Shown: positions 9,273 through 18,567, counted from the stretch's first letter. The stretch is 64,000 nt of DNA from Alphaproteobacteria bacterium MedPE-SWcel (GCA_001874255.1 MPDC01000005.1:1-64000); one strand, 5' to 3'. The notes: a model not told the origin generated them from the sequence alone. Translations and numbers: made by a program.

Positions 9273-10180
9273 CAGCCATTTCATTTATTCTGGCGGGCAT
9301 GCTGGCCGCTGCGACACCCTTCCTGCTCGCCGCATTGGGCGAGTTGGTCGCCGAACGTTCTGGCGTGCTGAATCTTGGCGTGGAGGGGATGATGGCATTG
9401 GGGGCCGCCGTTGGGTTCATCACCGTCTATTCCGGGGGCGGGCATGTAATGGGCTTTGTTTTCGCGGGGCTGAGCGGCAGTGCTCTTGCACTTGTCTTTG
9501 CGTTTGTGACGCTCGGCCTGCATGCCAACCAAGTCGCCGCAGGCTTGGCGATCGGAATTCTGGGCCTTGGGCTTTCGGCATATTTTGGCAAGCCATTTGA
9601 GAGCTTCACCGTCACGGGTGTTGGCAAGATTGGGATCAACGGACTGGTCGATCTGCCGGTGATAGGCGGCCTGTTCAGGCAAGACATTGTCGTTTGGTTG
9701 TCGCTGATTTTCGCGCCGTTGATGTTTTACACCCTCAAAAATACCAAATTGGGACTTGTACTGCGGGCCGTGGGCGAGAATCCGGAGGCAGCTGACGCCA
9801 TCGGATATCCAGTAACCCTAATCCGTCTGTGTGCCGTTGCGTTTGGTGGCTTGATGGCGGGTGTAGCCGGAGCCTATGCTTCAACAATCTATACCCCTCT
9901 CTGGGCCGACGGCATGATCGCGGGACGCGGGTGGATCGCTGTTGCATTGGTCGTCTACGGGACTTGGATGGTGGGGCGTGTGTTTGTCGGGGCCTGTCTC
10001 TTTGGCGCAGTGTCGCTTGGGGGTATCGCTGCTCAAACTGTTGGCTTAGCAATACCGTCGCAACTGTTGGCAAGCCTGCCCTATGTCGTAACGATTATCG
10101 TACTCGGCATCATCTCATCCAATAGGCGTTTGCTGCAACTGAATGGAATCAAATCTTTAGGTGAGGTATTCGAAAAATAA
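9269..10180 (+). CDS. BMP-type ABC importer permease 2
   Basis: Membrane protein of 303 residues in the YufQ/NupQ family. The N-terminal helices lead into LAALGELVAERSGVLNLGVEGMMALGAAVGF, the signature of this family, and LRAVGENPEAADAIGYPV is the ATPase-contact loop. It is the last gene of the operon and pairs with the preceding permease to form the channel. No clear terminator follows it; the next 560 bases carry no gene. Confidence 0.9.
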   Translation: MTAISFILAGMLAAATPFLLAALGELVAERSGVLNLGVEGMMALGAAVGFITVYSGGGHVMGFVFAGLSGSALALVFAFVTLGLHANQVAAGLAIGILGLGLSAYFGKPFESFTVTGVGKIGINGLVDLPVIGGLFRQDIVVWLSLIFAPLMFYTLKNTKLGLVLRAVGENPEAADAIGYPVTLIRLCAVAFGGLMAGVAGAYASTIYTPLWADGMIAGRGWIAVALVVYGTWMVGRVFVGACLFGAVSLGGIAAQTVGLAIPSQLLASLPYVVTIIVLGIISSNRRLLQLNGIKSLGEVFEK

Positions 10181-10747
10181 TGCGTCTTGTGGGGACTGTT
10201 GCGCTGTTGGGTGAGGTCGAATTGGAGCGATGTCGATTTCCTGGATCATGAGACCGCGAATACCTGGCTGATGAACTGTATCTCCCCTGAAACGCCTGAT
10301 TTCTTGTGATGAATGTGGCCGCGTAAGTTCTACGTCCAAACCCCCGCAAACACAGGGGCATTACCGGACCTGTCGCAACGTGACTTGCGAGGCCAAGTTG
10401 CAAACCCAGTCCAATACGAGATCGTAGGCAAGCGCCCCATTAGACATCGCCTGTGCCTGTTCCTTGCGGGTTCTGTCGGCTGCCAGAGCGTCACCGGCCC
10501 CCGTCGGCACTGACGCACCAGAGTTGTGTCTGCACAAAGCCACACAGGCCGACGATCACCTAACGCGGCTCACAGAATCTTTACAGAATCGTTGACTGAT
10601 TTTATTAAAATATGTTACATTTTTCGAATACAAAGAGACAGCTTAGAACGTCCACTGGTTAGTGAATATGGTGTCGCCCGTAACGGCTTAAATTTTTAGT
10701 GGACGCGCGGGCGGAAGTAAATTGTGTTTAATTGGAGATTAAGAACT
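10181..10747. other. Gene-free region, possible IS scar and RTX promoter
   Basis: No open frame here resembles a known protein. The left part starts with GGGACTGTTGCGCTGTTG, loosely like an IS6-type end, and 10520-10550 holds GTTGTGTCTGCACAAAGCC, loosely like an IS5-type end. These hints are weak, but broken frames between them fit a decayed insertion. From about 10575 the DNA becomes AT-rich. An inverted repeat, CGTCCACT (10649-10656) with AGTGGACG (10698-10705), lies just before the RTX gene and could form a leader stem or an operator. Confidence 0.35.
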
Positions 10748-11299
10748 ATGACTTTTGTGGAACCAAACGGAAACGAAAGCGGTGTTATCGAAGCTGACAA
10801 CGGCGACAACCTAATTCACGGCCGAGGCGGTGATGACGTTGTCAACGGCCAAGGTGGCGATGACTACCTCCGAGGGGGCACAGGTAACGACGTCATGAAG
10901 GGCAACGTCGGTGACGACAAGCTCGCTGGCAGCGAAGGCAATGACAAACTTATTGGCGGTGGCGGCGACGACCATCTGACTGGCGGCAACGGCAACGACC
11001 ATCTGGTCGGTGGCGCGGGTGACGATATTCTGTCCGGTGGTCCCGGCAACAACAAGCTGACTGGCGGATCCGGTTCCGATACTTTTGTATTTGGCCCCAC
11101 CAGCGATGGCAAAACCAAGATCCTTGACTTTGAAATCGGTATCGACGAGCTGCGCCTGAACGGCGGCCTCGACGCAGATGGCTTCCGGGAATATGCGGGC
11201 GGCACGTACGCGGACCTGGATAATGGCGGCATCATCGTCTTCCAAGGTCTGACCGTTGCGGAAGTTGAGGCCATTTTTGACGAGTTTGTCATCATCTGA
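10748..11299 (+). CDS. Small RTX calcium-binding protein
   Basis: Protein of 183 residues. About residues 15-115 are a run of nine or more RTX nonapeptides (GGxGxDxUx type, for example GRGGDDVVN, GGTGNDVMK, GGNGNDHLV, GGAGDDILS), which fold as a calcium-loaded beta roll. The last 60 residues hold an acidic RTX C-terminal segment (TFVFGPTSDGKTKILDF), typical of type I secretion signals. There is no N-terminal signal peptide and no catalytic domain, so it is likely a secreted or surface-attached calcium-binding protein. The ATG at 10748 has GGAG upstream; a GTG at 10724 is an alternative start. No type I secretion genes lie in the window. It stands alone with its own terminator and precedes a polysaccharide locus. 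Confidence 0.85.
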   Translation: MTFVEPNGNESGVIEADNGDNLIHGRGGDDVVNGQGGDDYLRGGTGNDVMKGNVGDDKLAGSEGNDKLIGGGGDDHLTGGNGNDHLVGGAGDDILSGGPGNNKLTGGSGSDTFVFGPTSDGKTKILDFEIGIDELRLNGGLDADGFREYAGGTYADLDNGGIIVFQGLTVAEVEAIFDEFVII

Positions 11300-11346
11300 G
11301 CGGCCTCTGTGCAGTCCTTTTTCGGACCACTTTAGATGAGATATTC

Positions 11347-11385
11347 AAATACCCCTCCCCGAATTCGGAGGGGTATTTTCTGTTT
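11347..11385 (+). terminator. Rho-independent terminator of the RTX gene
   Basis: Perfect 12-bp stem AAATACCCCTCC / GGAGGGGTATTT around an 8-base loop, followed by a T-rich stretch. It lies about 48 bases after the RTX stop. Confidence 0.9.
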
Positions 11386-11511
11386 TAATTTTAAGCACGC
11401 ACGACCCAATGCCCGACATCACAGCCCCAATGTGACCAGTTCCCGGTGTCCGTTGCCGGATCTCGTTGTATAGAACTGTATAGGCATAGGGAGCGCGAGT
11501 TCGCGAGAATT

Positions 11512-12597
11512 ATGGCATCGGTTAGCGCACGGGATCATCTGCCAATTTTGGACGGGCTGCGAGGGCTGGCTGCTCTGGTGGTTGTCATCTCACATTGTGC
11601 CAATGCACAGCTCCTGCCCGCGATCCTGGGGCAAGGGTTCGGCCAAATGGGGGTGGGCCTGTTCTACGGTCTCAGCGGCCTGTTGATGGGGCGGCTTTAT
11701 CTGGCGCGTGCGTTCAACCGAACCGAGATCACCGACTATGCCTGGCGGCGCGGCGCCCGCGTGTTGCCGCTCTATTATGCCGCTCTTGCCGTCGGGGTGA
11801 TCTTGCTCTTTGGCTTTGATCTCAGCCCCTATCATCTGCAGGATATTCAGGACGTGCTCTGGGCGGCGGGCCTCTTGCAAGGGACAGGCGTGCTCTGGTC
11901 CATTCCCGCAGAAATCCAGTTTTATGTCGTTTTTCTGGGACTTTGGTGGGCCGCGCAGCGCAGGCTGTTGCTATGGGCGATCGTCGGACTTTTGCTGCTG
12001 CAGGGGCTGGTGGCCACTGCGATCTACAGCCTCCACGGAATGAAATATACCTATTCTCTGGCCTTTTGGATGCATCTCTTTCTGGCCGGAACGCTGCTTG
12101 GACAGATCTCGACCCGTCCCTGGTTTGACGCCGTTCAGGACCGCCTTCGGCGGCGCAAGGAACCGCTCCTTGTGCTGGGCACCGTGGTGCTGCTGCTGGC
12201 CGGAGTTCTGGCCCCACCGGGGGTGCGCAACGCCATCGGAGTGCCCAACACCTATCCATTTGCAGATCCTTTAAGCGTCGGCTATCCGCTCGCCCTTTTG
12301 GTGGCAGGGCTCTTTGGCGCGGGGGTGATGCATGTGTTTGCCGCCCCGATCTGGCGCTGGCTGGGGAAAGTATCTTTCAGTGTCTACCTTGTGCATATGC
12401 CGGTCTTGCTTGCCGTGGTGACGATCCCCGGCACAGCCGCGCTTGCGCCTGCGCTGCAGGTGGTGCTGGTATTCGCGATCACATTTGCCATCTCGGCCTG
12501 CACGCAATCATGGATAGAGGTCAAAGCGCAGCGGGCAATTTTGAAACTTGAACCCAGAAACAGACCCCGTGTTCCACAGAGGTCATCAACGTATTGA
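11512..12597 (+). CDS. Acyltransferase family 3 membrane protein
   Basis: Membrane O-acyltransferase of 361 residues (acyltransferase_3 family, OafA/NodX type). The N-terminal motif LPILDGLRGLAALVVVISHC carries the conserved R and H of the active site. About ten transmembrane segments follow, including VGLFYGLSGLLMGRLYL and FSVYLVHMPVLLAVV near the C-terminus. It lacks an SGNH domain. Proteins of this family move acetyl or other acyl groups across or onto surface glycans. The start is taken at ATG 11512, just before the conserved domain; ATG 11446 is an alternative. It is the first of three acyltransferases within 7 kb, which points to decoration of an exported polysaccharide. Confidence 0.85.
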   Translation: MASVSARDHLPILDGLRGLAALVVVISHCANAQLLPAILGQGFGQMGVGLFYGLSGLLMGRLYLARAFNRTEITDYAWRRGARVLPLYYAALAVGVILLFGFDLSPYHLQDIQDVLWAAGLLQGTGVLWSIPAEIQFYVVFLGLWWAAQRRLLLWAIVGLLLLQGLVATAIYSLHGMKYTYSLAFWMHLFLAGTLLGQISTRPWFDAVQDRLRRRKEPLLVLGTVVLLLAGVLAPPGVRNAIGVPNTYPFADPLSVGYPLALLVAGLFGAGVMHVFAAPIWRWLGKVSFSVYLVHMPVLLAVVTIPGTAALAPALQVVLVFAITFAISACTQSWIEVKAQRAILKLEPRNRPRVPQRSSTY

Positions 12598-12734
12598 AAC
12601 GCTGGCAGTGCCCGAGAAGTGAGCGCGCCAGCCCCGAGAATTTGAAAACAGCCCGACTCCTGCACGGCAAGGTTCGTCAACGGGCAAAACGCATATAGAA
12701 CATACGGGAGTGGTGTTGCTGCAGCCGCAGCAAT

Positions 12735-14732
12735 ATGCGCAACCAGCAAGAAGACGGGCAGAAAACTGTGACCCATACCCCTTCGACATACCGCCCCGAA
12801 ATCGATGGGATCCGCGCCATCGCTGTCAGCGTGGTTCTGCTCTATCACTTGAAAATTGCCACCGCGCAGGGCGCGTTCCTCAGTGGCGGCTTCCTCGGCG
12901 TTGATGTGTTTTTTGTGCTGTCGGGCTTTTTGATCACCGGCATTCTGGTGGATGAGTTTCAGAGGACGGGGCGCATCAGCATCACCCGGTTCTACGGGCG
13001 CCGCGCCCGACGTATCTTGCCGCCGCTGCTGATGGTGATGCTTGTGGCGCTGCCTGCGGCCTGGCTGATCCTGCTGCCCTCAGAGCTCGACCGCTTCATG
13101 TTTTCACAGGTGGCGGCGCTGGCGTTCTTCAGCAATATCTTCTGGTTCTTTGAACTCAGCGAATATGGCGCGCAATCGGGGTTGCTGCAGCCCTTTTTGC
13201 ATACCTGGAGCCTGGCCATCGAGGAACAGTTCTATCTGGTGTTCCCGCCATTGCTGATTGTCTTGATGCGCCGCTTTTCTGTCCGCTCTGTTCTGTGGTG
13301 CGTGGCCGCACTGACACTCGCAGGTTTTGGCGTGGCGATGCTCACCACCGCACTGCACCCGGCATTTTCCTTCTACACCCCCACCAGCCGGGCGTGGGAA
13401 ATGCTGCTGGGCTCTTTTATGGCCATTGCCCTGCGTGCAGGCTACCGGCCGCGCCTTGACGGTGTGTTTCGGGGCGTGCCGGTCCTGTCGGTTCTGGTGC
13501 TGGTATGGGCCTTTGTCTCTCAGGATCTGGTCGAGATGCGCCACCCCGGAGTGGACACAATCCCCGTGATCCTCGCCACCTGCGGCCTGATCTGGTGCGC
13601 CAATCCGAAAGAGCCGGTCACGCGGCTGTTGTCCTCCGGACCTTTTGTCTGGGTCGGCAAACTGTCCTACTCCCTGTATCTGTGGCATTTTCCCGTCTTT
13701 GCCTTCGGGCGTGTCCTGTCGGTGGGCGTGCCCAGTGTCGCGGAAATGGCGCTGTGGATCGCGCTGACCTTTGCGCTGTCGATCGCGGGCTATCATCTGG
13801 TGGAAAAGCCCTTTCGGTTTCATCTGGCGCCGCGGCCCTTCGGGCTGCTCATCGGGCTGGCCATTCTGCCCGTATTGGGGCTCGCGGGGTTCAGCGCGGT
13901 CAATGACGGGGCGCAGTCGGGCCGGGCCCAGGCCCTCGCCGCGCTCTACGGACCAAATGAGGTCGACAATTCCGTGCTCGCCCGCGCCAGCTGGCAGTTG
14001 ATCAACCGCCGCTTCCCGGATGAGGACATTGGCCCCTGGAATGCGCAGCGCCCGTCGGTGTCGGGCACGACAAAGCTCTGGTTTGAAGGCGGTGACACCC
14101 ACAAGGTGCTGCTGATTGGCGACAGCCTGTCCAAGGACATCTACAATGCGCTGACCCTCAATGCCGATCAGTTCCAGGGGTTTGAATTTGCCCGCTTCAA
14201 CCTGCACCGCCAATCCCTGGCCGAAGATCTGAAGATCCTGGTCACCACTCCCAATTTCGCGGCCGCGGATGTGGTGCTCGTTGCGCCCAATTATTACCGG
14301 GAATACCGCCGGGCTCTGGATCAGATGCTGGGCGCCGTGTCGGGACGGGGCAAACACATCGTGGTTCTGGGCAATACCGCCAAATTCAATGCCGGCGGGG
14401 CGCAGCCGCTGTTTGACTGGTATCTGATCAAAACCGGCGACAGATCGGCCCTGGAGACGCTGAACGCTTTGGCCCCGAAATACGAGGACAAGCGCTCCCG
14501 GGTGCAAAACGCCGATATCCGCACTATCGCCGAGGCCGCAGGGGCCACCTATTTGCCGCGCCGCACCCTTGTCTGCCCACAGGAAGACCTCTGTACGCTG
14601 GTCACCCCGGAGGGGATGAAAACGATGTATGACGGTGTCCACTGGACCCTTGAGGGCGCGCGCCTCTTTGGTCGGCGCGCCGCCGAAGCAGGCTGGTCAG
14701 AGGCTTTGCGGCCAGACCATATCGGCGGATGA
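12735..14732 (+). CDS. OafA-type acyltransferase with SGNH domain
   Basis: Two-domain protein of 665 residues. Residues about 10-360 are an acyltransferase_3 membrane domain (YRPEIDGIRAIAVSVVLLYHL, GVDVFFVLSGFLITGIL, FYGRRARRILPPLL). Residues about 420-655 are a periplasmic SGNH hydrolase-like domain with the catalytic Ser in LLIGDSLSKD and the late Asp-x2-His in YDGVHWTLEGA. In OafA-like enzymes the membrane domain delivers the acyl group and the SGNH domain places it on the sugar. The stop is about 10 bases before the next start, so it is likely cotranscribed with the polymerase and flippase. The target is probably the exopolysaccharide handled by the neighbours. Confidence 0.92.
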   Translation: MRNQQEDGQKTVTHTPSTYRPEIDGIRAIAVSVVLLYHLKIATAQGAFLSGGFLGVDVFFVLSGFLITGILVDEFQRTGRISITRFYGRRARRILPPLLMVMLVALPAAWLILLPSELDRFMFSQVAALAFFSNIFWFFELSEYGAQSGLLQPFLHTWSLAIEEQFYLVFPPLLIVLMRRFSVRSVLWCVAALTLAGFGVAMLTTALHPAFSFYTPTSRAWEMLLGSFMAIALRAGYRPRLDGVFRGVPVLSVLVLVWAFVSQDLVEMRHPGVDTIPVILATCGLIWCANPKEPVTRLLSSGPFVWVGKLSYSLYLWHFPVFAFGRVLSVGVPSVAEMALWIALTFALSIAGYHLVEKPFRFHLAPRPFGLLIGLAILPVLGLAGFSAVNDGAQSGRAQALAALYGPNEVDNSVLARASWQLINRRFPDEDIGPWNAQRPSVSGTTKLWFEGGDTHKVLLIGDSLSKDIYNALTLNADQFQGFEFARFNLHRQSLAEDLKILVTTPNFAAADVVLVAPNYYREYRRALDQMLGAVSGRGKHIVVLGNTAKFNAGGAQPLFDWYLIKTGDRSALETLNALAPKYEDKRSRVQNADIRTIAEAAGATYLPRRTLVCPQEDLCTLVTPEGMKTMYDGVHWTLEGARLFGRRAAEAGWSEALRPDHIGG

Positions 14733-14742
14733 GGCACAGACC

Positions 14743-16035
14743 ATGACCGTCACCACACCCGAATACGATCTCCCCAAGCCCCACCCCGACTACAACCTGT
14801 GGGCCGGGGTTGATGCGATGCTGCTGGTCCTGATCCTGATGCTCAGTGCGGATATGCTGGTGCAGGTCCGGGTCTTTCAGTCGCCGCTCTGGATGCTGTG
14901 CTATGCGCTGACCACGTTGCGGCTGGCGGCGGTGTGGCCCAAGTTCTTTCCGGTCTTGTTGCGCAACTGGGTGGTGCTGCTCTATCCGGCGATTTGCGTG
15001 ATTTCCGTCTTGTGGTCGCGCACGCCCTCCTATTCGCTGACCGCGAGCTTTCAGTTGACCATGACGATGATGATGGGGATCTTTCTGGGCTGGCGCTATT
15101 CGCTGGCGGTGCTGCTGAAAGTGATGGCAGTGGTCCTGTCCATCGGGGTGGGCCTGTCGATCCTGCACTGGGCGACGGGGATTTTCCCATGGCCGGTCTA
15201 CACGCCCATTGGCGGGCTGGCGGGGCTGTTCTCCTCGAAGAACATGCTGGGGCTGCGGGCCCTGTTTGCGGTCATTGCCATCTGTGCCTTGCTGTTGATG
15301 TCCCGCCGGGATGTGGGACCGGTTTTCCGGCAACTGGCTTTGCTGGCGCTGCTGGGCAATATCTTTGCGATCTCGCTCTCCTTGTCGATCACATCCGTGT
15401 TGTTGCTGCCCTTCATGACCGGCATCTTGATGACCCTGTGCTGGCACCGCATTCCGCCGGTTCTGGTCTCGGCGGGGCTGTTGGGCGCCCTGCTGGCACT
15501 CTCCGCAGGGCCGGTCATGCTGGCGATCTACGGGATCAATCCGATCGATGCGCTGCTCGGTGCGGTGGGCAAAAGCTCCACCCTGACGGGGCGCGTGTAC
15601 CTGTGGCAGATCGCCCTGGATGCCTATCCCGACCAACCCCTTCTGGGGCTTGGCTACCGTGCCTTCTGGCAGGCACCTGAATTTGCCAATGAACGGCTCG
15701 CTGCCGAAGCCGCGGGCGCCACCACCAGCCGCTCGTTTCACAATTTTGCGCTGGAGATCCTGGTCTCTGTGGGGCTCGTGGGGTTGCTGGCCATAGCCGC
15801 CCTGATCTGGGCCGGATTTTCCCGGCTCTGGCGGCTATTCTACCTGACACGCTCGCCGGTTGTGGCGGGGACCCTGTCTTTGATGGTCGGTCTTGTGATC
15901 GCGTCTTTGCTGGGAACAAACCTCTATCGGGGCCATGAAATCATGAATGTGCTTGCGGTGGCCTTTGCGGTCAGCGCAGGCGAGGACCTCGTCCGTTTGC
16001 GGATGAGACAGGACGGACCTGAGCAACAGATATGA
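14743..16035 (+). CDS. O-antigen ligase / EPS polymerase (Wzy/ExoQ-like)
   Basis: Polytopic membrane protein of 430 residues with the O-antigen-ligase architecture: many hydrophobic helices and a large periplasmic loop after GRVYLWQIALDAYPDQPLLGLGYRAFW (residues about 285-310), ending in SFHNFALEILVSVGLVGLL. The conserved GLG.R..W and the H in SFHN are hallmarks of ExoQ and WaaL-type proteins. It would polymerise or ligate lipid-linked repeat units in the periplasm. ATG 14743 is preferred because GAGG precedes it and the first helix follows; an upstream in-frame start at 14629 lies inside the acyltransferase gene. The stop overlaps the flippase ATG. Confidence 0.85.
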   Translation: MTVTTPEYDLPKPHPDYNLWAGVDAMLLVLILMLSADMLVQVRVFQSPLWMLCYALTTLRLAAVWPKFFPVLLRNWVVLLYPAICVISVLWSRTPSYSLTASFQLTMTMMMGIFLGWRYSLAVLLKVMAVVLSIGVGLSILHWATGIFPWPVYTPIGGLAGLFSSKNMLGLRALFAVIAICALLLMSRRDVGPVFRQLALLALLGNIFAISLSLSITSVLLLPFMTGILMTLCWHRIPPVLVSAGLLGALLALSAGPVMLAIYGINPIDALLGAVGKSSTLTGRVYLWQIALDAYPDQPLLGLGYRAFWQAPEFANERLAAEAAGATTSRSFHNFALEILVSVGLVGLLAIAALIWAGFSRLWRLFYLTRSPVVAGTLSLMVGLVIASLLGTNLYRGHEIMNVLAVAFAVSAGEDLVRLRMRQDGPEQQI

Positions 16036-17378
16036 AAAAACACATTTTGAATTCGGGCGCTGTCGGGATGTTTTCCACAGCAGGTCTCATGTTGGTCGTG
16101 CGTGTAGGCGGCACGCTGTTGACCCTCACCTATACGCTCCTGATGGTCGGCGTCGCCCCCCCCGAAGAGGTCGGCCGCGCCTTTGCGGCGCTCTCTGCGG
16201 GGTTTTTGCTGTCGGTTGTGGCCTCGCTCAATATCGAGGCGGGATCGATCCGGTTCCTGCCGCTCTATTTCGAAAAAGAACGGATGCCGGATGCAGCGGG
16301 CTATGTGAAATTCTGTCGCCGCACCGTGTTGGTGACCTGCTGCGTGCTGATGCTGCCTGCGGCCTGCGTCTTGCTCTGGAGCAAAGGGGTCGTGGATCTG
16401 GGGCCGTTTCTCATCAGCTTTGCCGCCGCTCCGATTATCGCCAACGGGCGCATCAACAGCCGTCACGGGGTGGCCATGGGCCGGGTACTGCGGGCCGCCC
16501 TGCCCCGTACACTGGTGCGTCCCGTTGTAATGAGCAGCTTTCTGGGGATCGCCAGCTGGCAGGGCTGGAGCCTGAGCGCCATGGAAATCATGGCCGCCTT
16601 CTTCGTGGCCTCCTCTCTGGCCACCGGGCTGCAATGGCTGATGATCCGGGACGCCATGGCCTTTCGCAACGAGGTCACACCCCGATTTGACGCCGCGCGC
16701 GACTGGCTGCCCTTTGGCCTCATGCTGAGCCCGATGCTCATTATGAATGAATATATGCGCAACCTGATTATCCTGACCTCCGGGCTGGTGCTGGACGCCA
16801 GCGATGTGGCGCGGCTGGGCATTTCACTGTCGATGATCAGCATTCTGAATTTTGGTCTCAATGCCTTTGATCTGGTGTTCAGCCCCAAGATCTCGCGCGC
16901 AACGGCAGGAGAGCGCCCCGCGGCGCGGGCCAAGTTCCTGAGCATCTGCGGAGCGGGCAAGTTCTGTGCCCTGGTGGTCGGCGTGCCGGTGGCGATTCTG
17001 CTGATCCCCAAAGTGCTTGCGCTCATGGGCGCCGCCTATAGCGGTATTGAAGAGATGTTCCTGGTGCTCGCCCTGATCCCGGCCTCCAAGGCGGTGTTTG
17101 GCCCGGCGAGCCTGGTTCTCAACATCACCGGTCACAAGCGCATCCTGTTTGTCGGGGCGCTGGCGGGCGCCGGCGCCATTGTGCTGGGCACCCTGCTCGG
17201 GGATCATCTTGGCGGCGCCCCTGGCGTGATCATCGGTGTCGCCATAGCCGCGGCGGCCTATCAGGCGTTGCTGTTCGGAATGTGCCGCCGGACGACCGGG
17301 ATTGATACCACTGTTTTCTCCGTCTTCTGGGAGCGCCGCCGCGCGGCCTCCTCCTCCTCCTCCTCCTCTTCGTCCTGA
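16032..17378 (+). CDS. Polysaccharide flippase (Wzx/MATE-like)
   Basis: Membrane protein of 448 residues with about 12-14 hydrophobic segments, in the polysaccharide biosynthesis/flippase class (MOP superfamily). It starts with a helix carrying GMFSTAGLMLVVRVGGTLLTLTYTLLM and includes paired motifs such as GLNAFDLVFSPKISRA. It should move lipid-linked repeat units across the inner membrane for the polymerase upstream, with which it has an ATGA overlap. The C-terminus is odd: it ends in nine serines encoded by a (TCC)6 tract plus TCT-TCG-TCC (17349-17375). That triplet repeat could vary in copy number without changing the frame. Confidence 0.85.
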   Translation: MKKHILNSGAVGMFSTAGLMLVVRVGGTLLTLTYTLLMVGVAPPEEVGRAFAALSAGFLLSVVASLNIEAGSIRFLPLYFEKERMPDAAGYVKFCRRTVLVTCCVLMLPAACVLLWSKGVVDLGPFLISFAAAPIIANGRINSRHGVAMGRVLRAALPRTLVRPVVMSSFLGIASWQGWSLSAMEIMAAFFVASSLATGLQWLMIRDAMAFRNEVTPRFDAARDWLPFGLMLSPMLIMNEYMRNLIILTSGLVLDASDVARLGISLSMISILNFGLNAFDLVFSPKISRATAGERPAARAKFLSICGAGKFCALVVGVPVAILLIPKVLALMGAAYSGIEEMFLVLALIPASKAVFGPASLVLNITGHKRILFVGALAGAGAIVLGTLLGDHLGGAPGVIIGVAIAAAAYQALLFGMCRRTTGIDTTVFSVFWERRRAASSSSSSSSS

Positions 17379-17438
17379 AATTTTTCATCAGCCCCCCAGG
17401 ACAGGGCCCCCGAAACTGAAAAGGGTGATTGGTTCAAT

Positions 17439-18458
17439 ATGTTTGGAATTTGGCGTTTCATCCTGGCCATGCTGGTGGTCGTCGGGCATCTTTGGGGCTT
17501 CTGGTTTGCGGCCTCTCATGCGGTGTTTTCCTTTTACGTGCTGAGCGGCTTTCTGATGACCTTGGTGCTGAACGAGAAATACGGCTTCTCCGGCACGGGC
17601 TTTCGCAGCTTTTGGATTGCACGGTTGAGCCGCCTGTTGCCCACCTATTGGGTGGGCTGCGCGCTCACGATCGGGCTGATCCTGATGTTGTCGGTAGAGG
17701 TCACAAGCGCGTTCAACGCCAAACTCACCTGGCCCGAGACCCCCTTTCAGCTCCTTGCCAATGCCACCATGGCGGGGCTGATCCACCCGCGGGCAGATCT
17801 CGGCCTGGTCCCGGATCAATTTCCGACCCTTGTTCCCCCGGCCTGGGCGCTGTCGATCGAGCTGTTCTTCTATCTCTGCCTGTCGGTATATTTCGCCAGA
17901 ACCCTGATGCGCAGTTTTGTCCTGCTGGGCCTCGGGGTGCTTTATGTCGGGGCCGTCTTTGTCCTGAACCCCAACTTCTATTGGCTGTATTTCTTCTTTC
18001 CCGCCGCCGCCATTCCCTTTGCCACGGGGGCGATCCTGTATTTTCTGCTGCAACGGGACCGCGTCCGGGCTCTGTTTCAACCCAGAGCAGCCCTCGCGGT
18101 CGTGCTGTTCCTCTATCTGAGCCTCTATCTGGTGGCAAACTGGGCCCCTGCACTGGGCCTGAACCGGGCCTTTATTCTCTATCTCAATATCGGCACAAGC
18201 GCGCTGCTGATCGCCTGTCTCTATACGCTCAAGGCAGACCGCCCGGCGCGCAAACTTGATGCCTTTTTCGGCGATCTGTCCTTCCCGGTCTATATCCTGC
18301 ACTGGCAGGTCGGCTTGCTCATAGCCTCGTTGCTGAACCTGGAAAAAGGCACCGTCACGCTGTTTTTGGCCAGTGTGCCGCTGATTTTGGCCTTCTCGGT
18401 ACTGGATCGCGCCTATGTCTCCGGCCCGGTGGAACGACGGCGGCGCCAACAGCAATAG
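17439..18458 (+). CDS. Acyltransferase family 3 membrane protein
   Basis: Membrane O-acyltransferase of 339 residues. The N-terminus is short: instead of the usual D-G-x-R-x-x-A start it begins MFGIWRFILAMLVVVGHLWG, keeping the R and H. Then come HAVFSFYVLSGFLMTLVLNEKYG, an active-site-like arginine region FRSFWIARLSRLLPTYWVGC, and late LSFPVYILHWQVGLLI. It is the third acyltransferase of the 11-18 kb polysaccharide locus. It starts 60 bases after the flippase and may be in the same transcript. Its substrate is not predictable. Confidence 0.85.
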   Translation: MFGIWRFILAMLVVVGHLWGFWFAASHAVFSFYVLSGFLMTLVLNEKYGFSGTGFRSFWIARLSRLLPTYWVGCALTIGLILMLSVEVTSAFNAKLTWPETPFQLLANATMAGLIHPRADLGLVPDQFPTLVPPAWALSIELFFYLCLSVYFARTLMRSFVLLGLGVLYVGAVFVLNPNFYWLYFFFPAAAIPFATGAILYFLLQRDRVRALFQPRAALAVVLFLYLSLYLVANWAPALGLNRAFILYLNIGTSALLIACLYTLKADRPARKLDAFFGDLSFPVYILHWQVGLLIASLLNLEKGTVTLFLASVPLILAFSVLDRAYVSGPVERRRRQQQ

Positions 18459-18567
18459 GCGCCCCAATCTGCCGCTTCAGCCCAGCCTCCACCAGCCGCT
18501 GCGCTCCACCACAGGGACCACGGCAGACACCCTTTCGCTGCAAACCCGGCCTTACATATTCCTCCGA

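Noticed and set aside
10191-10545. IS6- or IS5-family remnant as a defined mobile element
   Set aside because: Only short end-like motifs are seen; no frame keeps a transposase signature, so it is described as a possible scar only.
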